Shown here: piece after piece, positions 44,736-54,477 of the stretch
How the letters are laid out: each line of letters opens with the position of its first letter
How positions within the stretch are numbered: position 1 is the stretch's first letter
DNA from: Gammaproteobacteria bacterium
GTDB taxonomy: Bacteria > Pseudomonadota > Gammaproteobacteria > Pseudomonadales > Porticoccaceae
DNA length: 64,000 bases
Assembly: GCA_018069465.1 (NCBI GenBank)
Contig: JAGPUW010000006.1
Span: 62,001 to 126,000, forward strand
Direction of reading: 5' to 3'
Program-made: the position numbers and the translations under genes
The notes under the pieces: generated by a model
What the model was told of the DNA's origin: nothing
What the model saw: the letters and a program-made list of their open reading frames with translations, nothing else
Databases searched by the model: none

Positions 44736-46703
44736 ATGTTACCGGAGTCCTTCGACTACCATTCGGCGTTTTCACGCAACTTAGGTTGGGTTACTGAAAC
44801 AGAGCAGGAAATACTGCGCTCCAAGCGCATCGCTATTGCCGGTTTGGGTGGTGTTGGCGGGAGTCACCTGTTGACGTTAACGCGGCTAGGTATTGGCAAT
44901 TTTAATATTGCCGATCTCGATATTTTTGAGCAGGAAAACTTTAATCGCCAGGCCGGTGCCAGTATCCGCCACGTTGGCCGAGAAAAGGCCGATGTTCTCG
45001 AAGAGCTGGCATTGGATATCAATCCGCAGCTCAAGTTTGTCAAATTTTCTAGCGGTGTCGATGTCGATAATCTCGATCAATTCCTCGAAGGTGTCGATCT
45101 CTATGTCGATGCTCTGGATTTTTTTGCCGTCGATATACGCCAGGCCGTTTTTGCCGCCTGTGCTGAGAAAGGCATCCCAGCGATTACCGCCGCACCTCTA
45201 GGCATGGGCGTTGCTTTTTTGGCCTTTCTGCCGGGGCAAATGACTTTCGAAGAATATTTCCGCTTGGCGGGACAGCCCGAAGATGAACAGCTACTACGCT
45301 TTTTACTCGGCCTGTCCCCGGCGATGTTGCAGGTGAAATATCTGATCGATGACACCCGCCTCGACCTCAACGCCCACAAAGGTCCATCAACGGCGATGGC
45401 CTGTGAGCTGTGTGCGGGTATGGCCGGTACTCATGCGCTGAAAATTCTCTTAAATCGCGGAGAGGTGCCCGCGGCTCCCCGAGGCCTGCACTTCGATGCC
45501 TACCGCAATAAAATGGCGAAAACCTGGCGGCCGATGGGTAATGACAACCCGATCCAGCGTCTGGGTTTGAAACTGGTGCGCAAACGCCTCTCGGCCAAGT
45601 TGGCAGCACCCAGGCAAAGCCCAGAGCAAGTGCTTGCAAACCCTATTGAGCGCATCCTCGACTACGCACGATGGGCACCGAGTGGCGACAATACTCAGCC
45701 CTGGCAGTTTGAATTACTCAGTGACGAACACCTGCTTATTCATACACGAGATACGCGGGACTGGTGTGTCTATGATCTCGCCGGTCGAGCCAGCCAGACC
45801 TCGGTTGGCACTTTGCTGGAAAATATTGCGATTGCCGCCCGCAGCGAAGGTCTCGATGCCAGTTTCACCCTGCAAGATCCGACGGTGGATGCAGAGCCCG
45901 TTATCGATGTTCGCTTTTCTGCGCTCACATATAGCAGTGATGAAGCCAGCTTGCTGCCCTATATCAAGACGCGCTCTGTGCAGCGCCGTCCGCTGTCCAC
46001 ACGACCCTTAATGGCCATGCACAAACATGCACTGGAAGCAGCAGTGGGGCCAGGCTATCGCGTTATCTGGATTGAGGGTCGGCAGAAAAAATGGCAGATC
46101 ACTCGCCTGTTATTGCGAGCTGCGGGCATACGCTTAACCATTCCCGAGGTCTACCAGGTGCATAAAAAAATTATTCACTGGGGGGCACAGTTTAGCCACG
46201 ACCGCATTCCCGACCAAGCCCTGGGTGCGGATGCGTTAACCACGAAAATGATGCAGTGGGCACTGCAGAGCTGGGGCCGAGTCAAAACTATGAATCGCTA
46301 TTTTGCGGGTACCTTGATGCCGCGCATACAGCTCGACCTGATCCCCGCGCTACGCTGCGCTACGCACTTTGTTATTGTTGCCGACGTTGCCCGTGACGCT
46401 ACTCAGGATTATCTGTCCGGTGGACGGGCGACTCAGCGGTTTTGGCTGACCGCCACTAAACTTGGCTTGCAGCTACAGCCAGAAATGACGCCGCTGATTT
46501 TTGCCACCTACGCCAGAGAGGGGCGACGTTTTACCGATAGCGCCGATAAACTCGGGGATGCCGATACCGTGCGCGTAGAGCTTGATGCGCTAACAGGAGG
46601 GGAGGTCGATGCCGTGTTTATGGGCCGCCTCGGCTTTGGTGCCAGTGCCACCTCGCGATCACTGCGTAAGACTAAGGCGCAATTAAGCACTTCTGAACAG
46701 TAA
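44736..46703 (+). CDS. E1-like (ThiF) adenylyltransferase fused to nitroreductase
   Basis: 655 residues, ATG 44736 after a strong AGGAGGAAATAACA site. Residues about 25-270 are an E1/ThiF/MoeB fold: IAGLGGVGGSHLL (G36-G42), DLDIFEQENFNRQ (D62, N70, R71), K84 and DALDFFAVDIR. The paired zinc CxxC motifs of MoeB are not seen; only one CELC (223-226). Residues about 300-640 are a flavin nitroreductase fold (LDYARWAPSGDNTQPWQFEL). The same order occurs in M. tuberculosis Rv1355c (MoeY), whose function is not established. No ThiS, MoaD or JAB gene is nearby. An adenylated carboxylate that is then reduced or dehydrogenated is a reasonable guess; the neighbours suggest a small acylated product for export. 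Confidence 0.85.
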   Translation: MLPESFDYHSAFSRNLGWVTETEQEILRSKRIAIAGLGGVGGSHLLTLTRLGIGNFNIADLDIFEQENFNRQAGASIRHVGREKADVLEELALDINPQLKFVKFSSGVDVDNLDQFLEGVDLYVDALDFFAVDIRQAVFAACAEKGIPAITAAPLGMGVAFLAFLPGQMTFEEYFRLAGQPEDEQLLRFLLGLSPAMLQVKYLIDDTRLDLNAHKGPSTAMACELCAGMAGTHALKILLNRGEVPAAPRGLHFDAYRNKMAKTWRPMGNDNPIQRLGLKLVRKRLSAKLAAPRQSPEQVLANPIERILDYARWAPSGDNTQPWQFELLSDEHLLIHTRDTRDWCVYDLAGRASQTSVGTLLENIAIAARSEGLDASFTLQDPTVDAEPVIDVRFSALTYSSDEASLLPYIKTRSVQRRPLSTRPLMAMHKHALEAAVGPGYRVIWIEGRQKKWQITRLLLRAAGIRLTIPEVYQVHKKIIHWGAQFSHDRIPDQALGADALTTKMMQWALQSWGRVKTMNRYFAGTLMPRIQLDLIPALRCATHFVIVADVARDATQDYLSGGRATQRFWLTATKLGLQLQPEMTPLIFATYAREGRRFTDSADKLGDADTVRVELDALTGGEVDAVFMGRLGFGASATSRSLRKTKAQLSTSEQ

Positions 46704-46769
46704 GCGTAGCCGCAAGCTGTACGGCACTAGCACCGCCAACTGACCTTATCGACCCTGGAATAATAATAG

Positions 46770-47789
46770 ATGAAGCAAGCCGTTTATAAATTAATGATTG
46801 CCCTGTTGTTGCTTCCTTCATTTGGGCTGGTGGCAAGTGACGCAATACCCGTCACCACGAAGAAGTTGCAAGATGTGCTGTTTTACCCGGTGCGCGATGC
46901 CCCAGCCACCACCCTGAGCCTCAATGACACTCGGGTCAGCTCAGAGCTAAAAGGTATTCTCAAGGGCATTGCAGTGCGCGTGGGTGACAAGGTTAAACAG
47001 GGTGATATTGTCGCCAGCCTGGATTGCGAGGATTATCAAATTGCCGTTACCCAGGCAAATGCCTCGCTCACAGCCGAACGGGCCAAGTTAAAATTTGACC
47101 GCTCCCGGTTAAAAAAAGTCACCCAATTATCGAAGAAAAAAAATATTTCTACTGAAGAAGTTGAAAGGCGCAGCTCAAATGCAGCTATATCTGCCGCCGA
47201 TGTCGAAGGTTTTAAAGCCTCGTTAAAAGCCGCAGAGCGGGCAGTGGCAAAATGCTCTATTCAGGCACCTTTTGATGCTGTCGTCATCTCAAAAATGGCC
47301 AACCTTGGCGACTATCTAATACCTGGTAGCCCGGTGCTGCGTCTAATTGATCGGGATAATGTTGAAGTCTCAGCGAAAGTGCAGGAGCAGGATCTTGAGT
47401 TGCTAGAGCACGCCAAGAGCGTCGCTTTTATCGCCAATGAAAAGCGCTACCCACTGTCATTGCGAGCCATCCTGCCGCTGATGGAAAGCCGCATCCGCAG
47501 TTACGAGGTGCGTTTAGAATTTTCTGCTGATAAAGCCTACCCTGGAAGCGCTGGCCGTACAGAGTGGCTTACCCCTTCCGCTCATGTGCCGTCTGAACTG
47601 TTAGTGAGACGCAAGGGCCTGGGCGTGTTTCTGGTTGTCAATGGGCGCGCCAAATTTCTGCCCATTGCAGGGGCTAAAGTCGGTCAACCCGCTGTACTGA
47701 TAAAAGCTCTCGCTAAAGATAGTGCCATTGTTGTTAACGGTCGCTTTAAGATTAATGAAGGCGATGCGGTACGCGTTGTCGAGCACTGA
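46770..47789 (+). CDS. RND efflux periplasmic adaptor (HlyD/MFP family)
   Basis: 339 residues with a signal peptide to about residue 23, a barrel-sandwich (lipoyl-like) hybrid split into GILKGIAVRVGDKVKQGDIVASLDC and SIQAPFDAVVISKMANLGDYLIPGSPVLRL (read in parts), a coiled-coil hairpin between them (about 90-155) and a beta-barrel domain after. It links an RND pump to an outer-membrane channel. The pump gene starts 4 bases after its stop. No TolC-type gene is in the window. Confidence 0.9.
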   Translation: MKQAVYKLMIALLLLPSFGLVASDAIPVTTKKLQDVLFYPVRDAPATTLSLNDTRVSSELKGILKGIAVRVGDKVKQGDIVASLDCEDYQIAVTQANASLTAERAKLKFDRSRLKKVTQLSKKKNISTEEVERRSSNAAISAADVEGFKASLKAAERAVAKCSIQAPFDAVVISKMANLGDYLIPGSPVLRLIDRDNVEVSAKVQEQDLELLEHAKSVAFIANEKRYPLSLRAILPLMESRIRSYEVRLEFSADKAYPGSAGRTEWLTPSAHVPSELLVRRKGLGVFLVVNGRAKFLPIAGAKVGQPAVLIKALAKDSAIVVNGRFKINEGDAVRVVEH

Positions 47790-47793
47790 TTCC

Positions 47794-50700
47794 ATGTTTG
47801 CAAAACTGCTTCAAAACCACACCCTGACCAACCTTACCTTTCTGCTGATTTTAGTGCTCGGCTGGATGTCTTATCAGCAGCTTCCCCGTGAGCAAGACCC
47901 CAGTATTAATTTCAACTGGGTACAGATTTGGACCTACTGGCCAGGCGCTACGGCACCGGACATCGAGGCGCGTATTACGGGGCCTTTGGAAGATGGGATT
48001 AAAAAGGTGCAGGATATCCGCTTTGTATCGAGCACCAGTCGGGAGGGTGTGTCCAGCATTCTGGTGCGTTTCGAAGATATGAATGATGTTGAGTTTGATA
48101 AGCGCATGACTTCACTGCGCCGCGAAATTCAAGCCCGGCAGGACGTTCTCCCCCCGACAGTCAGTCAGCCCGATATTTTTGAAATATCGAGTTCAAAGAC
48201 TTTCCCCACGGCAAGCCTGGTGGTTTTTGGTGCCTCTGGAGAAGAGGTTCTGCAAAGTACAGCCCACAACGTAAAAGAAGATTTGCAGCAACTCGACGGG
48301 GTTGACGACGTTATTTCTTTTGGGGATAGAGAGGCTGAGCTGCAAGTGGATTTCCTGTCAAACCGACTGGTTGGTTTGGGTATTTCTTCGGTGGATCTTG
48401 CCGATACGGTAAGGGCTTATTTTCGCGACCTAGCGGCAGGTGATGTAACTCTGGGTGACCAAAAGTGGTTGATACGCTTGAGCGGCACCAGCAGTGATCC
48501 CGCTTATTTGGGCAAATTCCCTATCGCCAGTCAGCAGGGGGAGGTGCTGCTGCGCAATATTGCCGAGTTAAAAAAAGGCCGGGCCGACCCACAGGAGCTA
48601 GTGCGCTATCAAGAACAGGATGGCGTTCTACTGCTGTTGTTTAAAAAATCTAAGGCCAACAATCTGCAGCTGCTGGAAGATGTGAATAGCTATATACAGA
48701 CTGAAAACCAACGTCTGGGCAGAACGGGTGTGAGGATTGCTTTACTGGACGACCAAACGGAAGCCACCCGCCAGGCACTGAATGTCATGGAGCGCAATGC
48801 GCTGATTGGTTTGATTTTTGTGATGCTCAGTACCTGGGTGTTCCTGGGTTTTAAAATCGCTTTTTTTACCAGCATTAGTATTCCTTTTGTACTTGCCGGT
48901 GTGTTCTGCGTGCTTGCCATGACGGGAGAGACATTGAACATAACGGTGTTGCTGGGGGTGGTGATAAGTTTGGGTATGTTGGTCGATGACGCAGTGGTGG
49001 TGGTGGAGGGTATCGACTACCACATGCAGCGAGGCATGGATGGCATCAGCGCTGTAAAAACCACGATCAAAGAAGTGGCCGCACCGGTGGTTAGTGCTGT
49101 GTTAACGACCATTGCCGCGTTTTTGCCGCTGATGTTATTGCCGGGCGTACTGGGCGATTTTATGCGGGTCGTGCCCCTGGTGGTCAGCATCGCGCTGGTG
49201 ATTAGCCTGGTCAAAGCTTTCTGGATTCTGCCCAGTCATGTGCTGGAATTTCAGTCGGCTTCAACTCAAAAAAGTAGAGTGGATGCTCTGCGTAAAAGCA
49301 CCATCAAGCGCTTCAGGAATTACTACACCAAAGCCCTGTTAAAAGTCATGCGAGCCCAAAAATTGACTTATGCCTGTCTGGCCCTGCTCTCATCTGCGGC
49401 TATTCTGGTGGTGGTGTTGGGTTGGGTGCGGGTCGATTTTTTCGCCACCGATTTCTTTCGCCTGTTCTACGTCAATATTGAAATGCCCGCCGGTACCAGT
49501 CTGGAAAAAACCAGTGAAACCCTGGGGAAAGTCGAAGCGCTTATCCATTCACAATTAAGCGACGATGAACTGCGGGGCATTGTCAACTACGCTGGCCAGC
49601 AATCCACCGATCAAGGTGCTTTCAAAGGCGCGGAGCGGGGGCAGGTATTTGTCAGCCTGGTACCAGCTCAGATGGGGGGGCGAAGTGTCGATGACATTAT
49701 TGAAAGTTTACGCCCTGAACTGGCCGCGATACCCGGGCCGAAAAACATTAGCTTTTTACGTCGCCGCACGGGGCCACCCACCGCTAAAGCCGTGAGCATT
49801 AAAGTGCGGGGCGATGATATTGAGGAAATTCGTCGAGCGGTTGCCGCACTACAGGACATTCTGGCACTCACACCCGGCGTCGGTGATATTGTCGATGATG
49901 ACACCACCGGTGGTATGGAGTTGAGGCTCCAGTTAAACCCCGACACTATCACCAGAGTGGGCCTCGACCCCACCAGTGTGGCGCGCACGGTACACCTCCA
50001 CGGTGATGGCGAGATCGTCGCCAGCATGCAACATCGCGGTGAAAAGTTAGACGTGCGCGTCAGAGCGAAGCCAACACAACTGCAGGATATCGACGACTTC
50101 CTGAACAATACCATCGGCCTCGAGGACGGAGGCAGCGTGCCATTGGGGGAGTTGCTACTGCATGAAGAGCGCGTCACCGTTTCCAATATTCGCCGCTACA
50201 ACTTCAGGCGGGCGGTCACCGTAGAGGCCAGTCTTGACCCAACGCTAACCGACACCTTAACGGCGAACAAACTGATCCGCGAGGGCTGGCAACAGATCGG
50301 CACCCAGTATCCGGGCGTAAGCCTGGATTTTTCTGGTGAGCTGGATGACATCCGCGAAAGCCTGGGTGCCATGGTCGTACTGTTTGTGCTGGGACTGGGG
50401 CTGGTTTACCTGATTTTAGGCACGCAATTTAAAAGTTACAGCCAACCGCTAATAGTGCTTGCGGCTATTCCCATGGCCTTTATTGGCGTCGTCTTTGGCT
50501 TGTTTTTCAGCGCCAACCCCATCAGCCTATTTACACTGTATGGCACGGTCGCGCTGGCCGGCATTGCTGCTAACGACGCCATCGTACTCATGTCCACCGC
50601 GAACAGAAGTCTCGATCATGGCTGCACAACCCCGCTTGCGATTGTACGTGCTGCAAGACGCCGTTTTGTGCCCATATTAATAACGTCCATTACCACTATG

Positions 50701-51294
50701 CTCGGCCTGTTCTCTCTGGCCACTGGTCTCGGGGGTGAGTCCTTAACCTGGGGGCCAGTCGCAACGGCTATTGTTTGGGGGCTCGGCTTTTCGACCTTGC
50801 TAACATTATTTGTCGTGCCTTTAACCTTTCTAATCTTTGTGCCAGCCCGGGCAAAGCAAGTGCTTATACCCCTGCCGGGAGAAGCCACGGGTAAGCTACT
50901 AACGATAAGTAATCAACTGAAGGGCAAACTCGGTTTGGCGCTACGCTCCGAAGACACTGCTTTAAGCGATATGCTCGCTAAAGAAGATTACAGGGCTCGC
51001 TATGAAGCGGGCATCACTGCTTTGCGTGGTGATGACACTGGCTATGCCATTAAATGCTTTGAATATTTGGCTGACGAAGAGCCAGATGTGCCCATTTTTA
51101 ATCTTATGGCCGCCCAGGCCCTGGTTCGGTATATGCAGGTTTTTGAGTGGGATATAGGCTATGCGGCCCGATTTAGTCGTTATATCAATCGGGTAAAAGC
51201 CTTGGCCCCTGATGAGCCAAGGCTTTCTACATTATTGCGGGCAATGGCTGAAGTTGATGCCAAAGAAAAAGAGCTTCATAAGCCTCTGTTATAA
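47794..51294 (+). CDS. RND efflux permease with C-terminal helical extension
   Basis: 1166 residues from ATG 47794, the first plausible start after the adaptor stop. Residues 1-1025 are a standard RND permease: TM1, the porter loop, GMLVDDAVVVVEGID in TM4 with the proton-carrying aspartates, a second porter loop and TM7-TM12. Residues about 1027-1166 form an extra cytoplasmic region not usual in the family (AKEDYRARYEAGITALRGDD, GYAIKCFEYLADEEPDVPIF, RLSTLLRAMAEVDAKEKE) that looks like TPR-type helices. With the adaptor it should export a small molecule; the position after the acyltransferase and E1/nitroreductase genes suggests their product. It ends 40 bases from the convergent PrsT gene. 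Confidence 0.9.
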   Translation: MFAKLLQNHTLTNLTFLLILVLGWMSYQQLPREQDPSINFNWVQIWTYWPGATAPDIEARITGPLEDGIKKVQDIRFVSSTSREGVSSILVRFEDMNDVEFDKRMTSLRREIQARQDVLPPTVSQPDIFEISSSKTFPTASLVVFGASGEEVLQSTAHNVKEDLQQLDGVDDVISFGDREAELQVDFLSNRLVGLGISSVDLADTVRAYFRDLAAGDVTLGDQKWLIRLSGTSSDPAYLGKFPIASQQGEVLLRNIAELKKGRADPQELVRYQEQDGVLLLLFKKSKANNLQLLEDVNSYIQTENQRLGRTGVRIALLDDQTEATRQALNVMERNALIGLIFVMLSTWVFLGFKIAFFTSISIPFVLAGVFCVLAMTGETLNITVLLGVVISLGMLVDDAVVVVEGIDYHMQRGMDGISAVKTTIKEVAAPVVSAVLTTIAAFLPLMLLPGVLGDFMRVVPLVVSIALVISLVKAFWILPSHVLEFQSASTQKSRVDALRKSTIKRFRNYYTKALLKVMRAQKLTYACLALLSSAAILVVVLGWVRVDFFATDFFRLFYVNIEMPAGTSLEKTSETLGKVEALIHSQLSDDELRGIVNYAGQQSTDQGAFKGAERGQVFVSLVPAQMGGRSVDDIIESLRPELAAIPGPKNISFLRRRTGPPTAKAVSIKVRGDDIEEIRRAVAALQDILALTPGVGDIVDDDTTGGMELRLQLNPDTITRVGLDPTSVARTVHLHGDGEIVASMQHRGEKLDVRVRAKPTQLQDIDDFLNNTIGLEDGGSVPLGELLLHEERVTVSNIRRYNFRRAVTVEASLDPTLTDTLTANKLIREGWQQIGTQYPGVSLDFSGELDDIRESLGAMVVLFVLGLGLVYLILGTQFKSYSQPLIVLAAIPMAFIGVVFGLFFSANPISLFTLYGTVALAGIAANDAIVLMSTANRSLDHGCTTPLAIVRAARRRFVPILITSITTMLGLFSLATGLGGESLTWGPVATAIVWGLGFSTLLTLFVVPLTFLIFVPARAKQVLIPLPGEATGKLLTISNQLKGKLGLALRSEDTALSDMLAKEDYRARYEAGITALRGDDTGYAIKCFEYLADEEPDVPIFNLMAAQALVRYMQVFEWDIGYAARFSRYINRVKALAPDEPRLSTLLRAMAEVDAKEKELHKPLL

Positions 51295-51334
51295 GAATGT
51301 CTTGTCACGACCCAACGTCAGAAAACCCTTTTTA

Positions 51335-54133
51335 CTACTGTCGATTCAGGGCACTTTTGATTTCTGTTTTTAGTGCTTGGGGTAGCTTGTCTTTACTGAG
51401 CAGGTCTTTGTACAAGGATACTGCTTCCTCTGCTTGGCCATTTTCTTCAAGAGTTTTTGCCAGGCTGTATTGAAGTTGATAGTCGTTCGGGTTATAGCCG
51501 ATGGCTTTCTTCAGTAGCTTTATAGATTCACCTGGTTTGTTTTGATTGAGTTTTATCATCGCCATGGTGTGAAGGGCTTGTGGTGATTTAGGTGCTAGCG
51601 CCAGAGCCTGGTTTGCCAATTTCTCTGCTTCATCAGGCGATTTCTTACTTAACAACCAGGCAAGATTATTAAGTGCCCCGATACTATCGGGATCTATGCG
51701 TAGAGCGTTACGGAATTCTACTATTGCGTCATCGTTTCGCTGTAATAGAAGGAAGGCATTTGCCAAATGGTATTGAACGGTAAGGTCGCTGGGATTTTTT
51801 TTCATCCATGTTTTAAGGCTCGCTACAGCGTCGTCAATGTTGCCCAGGCGAAACTGAGCATTTGTCATGGCGATAAGATATTCCCCTCGCGCCTCTATAC
51901 TCTGTGCCTGTGAAAAGAGCTCATAAGCATGCTCTGCATTATTCGCACGCAGTTCTTTTAAACCCATCAAGTAAAGTACTTGCGGGTGTGCCCCGTATAT
52001 TCCTACCAGACTATCGAGAATGGCATCCGATTGCTCAAATGCGCCATTCTTTGCATAGATTCTGGTGAGGATTAACCTTGCTTCGAAGTGCCTGGGGTTT
52101 AGTCGCAGCGCCTCTAATAGGTTCTCTAAAACCCTATCGCCATCAGCTAGCTGTACGTTAACTTTGGCGAGCAGGAAGTGTGCCTCGGCTGATCTTGGCT
52201 GTAACTCGAGTAAGCGGGATAGCGATTTTCTGGCCTGCTGGTACTGCCCTAAATCGATATAAATTTTAGTGCGAATTTCTAAAAAAGAAGGCTCATCAGC
52301 ATATTGCTCAGCTACTTTATCGATGAGCGCCATTGCTTGTTTTGGCTGGCCTTGTTTTAAGTGATAGGTCGCTAATGTTGAACGGATGTCCAGTGAAGTT
52401 GGGTCTATTTCTAAAGCCTTTTCAACCAGCGCCAGTGCATTTTGTTCGTAGCCTGAAATCAACTCAAGCCTGGCGAGGTGCATAATGCTCGAGACGTCAG
52501 CTGGATGATGCTTTATCGCCTCTTGGTATAATTCACGGGCTGTGTCGAAATCACCTTCCAATAGAGAAAGGTTTGCGAGGTTATGTGACAGGCTTGGCTG
52601 CCCAGGCGCTAATACCAGCGCTCGTTTAAGTACTGCCCTGGCTGCTTGCCTATCACCCAAGGCAAGGTGTATTGCGCTTTCAAACACCGGTAGGTCGGTA
52701 TCATTCGGCCGTTCTTGTTGTAATTTGTGCACATAATCCAAAGCGAGTTTAAATTCGTTATCGTTGATGTAACTGGTGATAATTCCGATTTCCGCGCTGG
52801 CAAGGTCTGGATTGAGCGCCATTGCCCGCGAATATTCCTTGCGGGCAGCATTGGGTTGCTTTGCTGCACTGTAACTACGGCCCAATAGAATATAGTTCTC
52901 AGGGTTACTGGCTTGTTTTTCGACAACCTGGGTAAAGTAGGCGATAGCTTCAGCAGAGGCGCCTTTTTCTAGTGACAGTTGCCCCAGCAGCTTTATGGAT
53001 TCAACGTCATCAGGGTCATTGGCAATGGCTTTGCGCAAATAGTTGGCGGCACTGCTCTTATCGCCAAGTGACAGGTAGACCCCGCCAAGTAGTTTATTGG
53101 CTGAGGCTGAGCCAGGGTGTTTACGCTGAAAAGTTGATAGCAAGGCTCTGGCTTGTTCAATTTCCCCCGTTTGATAAGAGACGAGACCTAGATAAAAAAT
53201 GGCTGGCATATAATCTGGGGTTTTGTTCAGCACAGCCTGGAGAGAGCTTTTTGCGTCTTCGTGACGCCCTTCGTTTACTGCGATAACGCCAGCTACATAG
53301 TCCAGTAAGAGAGGGTGCTGGCCGCTTTTCTGTGCCTGGGCGAGATCCTTTTTGGCAGCATCTATATTTTTTAGTTGGATGTAAACCAGTGCGCGTTGAG
53401 CCAAGTCGAGGCTGGTGGCGTCCAGATCAATGACTTGGGAGTAGGCGGCAATGGCCGCCTCAAAATTGCCTCGTTGTTGCTCGAGTTGAGCGAGCTGCCG
53501 CCATGTTGGTGCATAGGATGGATCAGCTGTTTTTGCACGGGATAAAAGCAGCAGAGCTTCATCAATGCGGCCCTGGGCTGCTTTAAGTGCAGCCATGCCG
53601 GTAATTACATCGACATGGTCAGGGGCAAGTTCCTGGGCTCTTTTTAAAATCTTTTCCGCTGAAAAGGGGTCTGAGAGGGCGAGGTGCGAGCGACCTTTCA
53701 GCGTAAAAATCTGCGCCCCTAGATCATTTGATGCGAGCTTTTGCGGTACTTCTAGCTTGATAACATCATCGTATTTCCGCTGGATGTAATAGGCTTGCGC
53801 TAATGGTAAGAGGCTTGACTGCTGGTCAACGCCGAGTTCCATCGCTACGCGCAATTCTTTTTCTGCAGAAGCACCGTCCCCCTGTGCCAGGTAGGTCGTG
53901 CCCAAAAGCCAGCGAACTTCAGCGTTTTCCTTGTTCAGCCCGAGGACATTTTTCATCTCGATGATGGCCGTGGTGTTATCGTTTTCGGCTAAAGCTGCTT
54001 TTGCCCGGTTGACATAATCTTCTTCCGTCGCCGGACTGCAGGCGAGCAGGGTGATGAGGGCGCCGACTAGCAAAGTGCGAGTGGCGAAAGTACGCGTGTT
54101 TAGGCGTCGGTGTTTGGGGGTAGAGTCGATCAT
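51335..54133 (-). CDS. prsT: PrsT-type TPR lipoprotein (exosortase system), copy 1
   Basis: 932 residues from ATG 54133, which has AGGA about 9 bases upstream; an in-frame ATG at 54181 would put 16 extra residues before the signal. LLVGALITLLAC is a lipoprotein signal with lipobox LLAC. The rest is some twenty tetratricopeptide repeats (for example AEVRWLLGTTYLAQGDGASAEKEL, given in part). PrsT proteins are found with XrtA-type exosortases and polysaccharide loci and are thought to be periplasmic scaffolds. A second, similar gene lies at 59921. No sigma-54 site was found upstream of this gene. Confidence 0.88.
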   Translation of the reverse strand: MIDSTPKHRRLNTRTFATRTLLVGALITLLACSPATEEDYVNRAKAALAENDNTTAIIEMKNVLGLNKENAEVRWLLGTTYLAQGDGASAEKELRVAMELGVDQQSSLLPLAQAYYIQRKYDDVIKLEVPQKLASNDLGAQIFTLKGRSHLALSDPFSAEKILKRAQELAPDHVDVITGMAALKAAQGRIDEALLLLSRAKTADPSYAPTWRQLAQLEQQRGNFEAAIAAYSQVIDLDATSLDLAQRALVYIQLKNIDAAKKDLAQAQKSGQHPLLLDYVAGVIAVNEGRHEDAKSSLQAVLNKTPDYMPAIFYLGLVSYQTGEIEQARALLSTFQRKHPGSASANKLLGGVYLSLGDKSSAANYLRKAIANDPDDVESIKLLGQLSLEKGASAEAIAYFTQVVEKQASNPENYILLGRSYSAAKQPNAARKEYSRAMALNPDLASAEIGIITSYINDNEFKLALDYVHKLQQERPNDTDLPVFESAIHLALGDRQAARAVLKRALVLAPGQPSLSHNLANLSLLEGDFDTARELYQEAIKHHPADVSSIMHLARLELISGYEQNALALVEKALEIDPTSLDIRSTLATYHLKQGQPKQAMALIDKVAEQYADEPSFLEIRTKIYIDLGQYQQARKSLSRLLELQPRSAEAHFLLAKVNVQLADGDRVLENLLEALRLNPRHFEARLILTRIYAKNGAFEQSDAILDSLVGIYGAHPQVLYLMGLKELRANNAEHAYELFSQAQSIEARGEYLIAMTNAQFRLGNIDDAVASLKTWMKKNPSDLTVQYHLANAFLLLQRNDDAIVEFRNALRIDPDSIGALNNLAWLLSKKSPDEAEKLANQALALAPKSPQALHTMAMIKLNQNKPGESIKLLKKAIGYNPNDYQLQYSLAKTLEENGQAEEAVSLYKDLLSKDKLPQALKTEIKSALNRQ

Positions 54134-54477
54134 TTGTCGGATCCTTTTATACGGCAGTATTGTCCATGTGCGCTCGCCCATAATGGCTAGTCCTGGGGCC
54201 AGCTATATGGGATTGTAAATAAAAGAATTCTACCGAGTATTTGCTGGTGAGGGAAGATAAGAAGCTTTCGATAGTACTGTATTTCAGTTTCTATGCCTGG
54301 CTTGCTTGGGGTGGGAGTGCAGATACCACAGGGGGTGGTTTCTTGGTGGCGCTAGAAATGGTGCAGTCGTTGGTGGGGTGTAAGTTTTACGATATAGGGA
54401 AAACGAGAATGTAGCTTAAGTAATACAAAAAAAGGCAACAGCGCGAACTGTTGCCTTTTTATCAGTGCTTGCTACGT
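54134..54477. other. Intergenic region between the prsT copy 1 and PEP-CTERM gene 2
   Basis: 344 bases. It contains a bidirectional terminator (54427-54460) for the PEP-CTERM gene and, presumably, the prsT promoter. No GG-N10-GC promoter and no copy of the 21-bp element was found here on the prsT strand. Confidence 0.5.
54427..54460 (-). terminator. Intrinsic terminator after PEP-CTERM gene 2
   Basis: GGCAACAG pairs with CTGTTGCC over a 6-base loop, with seven A on one side and five T on the other, so it works on both strands. It lies 18 bases past the minus-strand stop at 54478. Confidence 0.88.
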
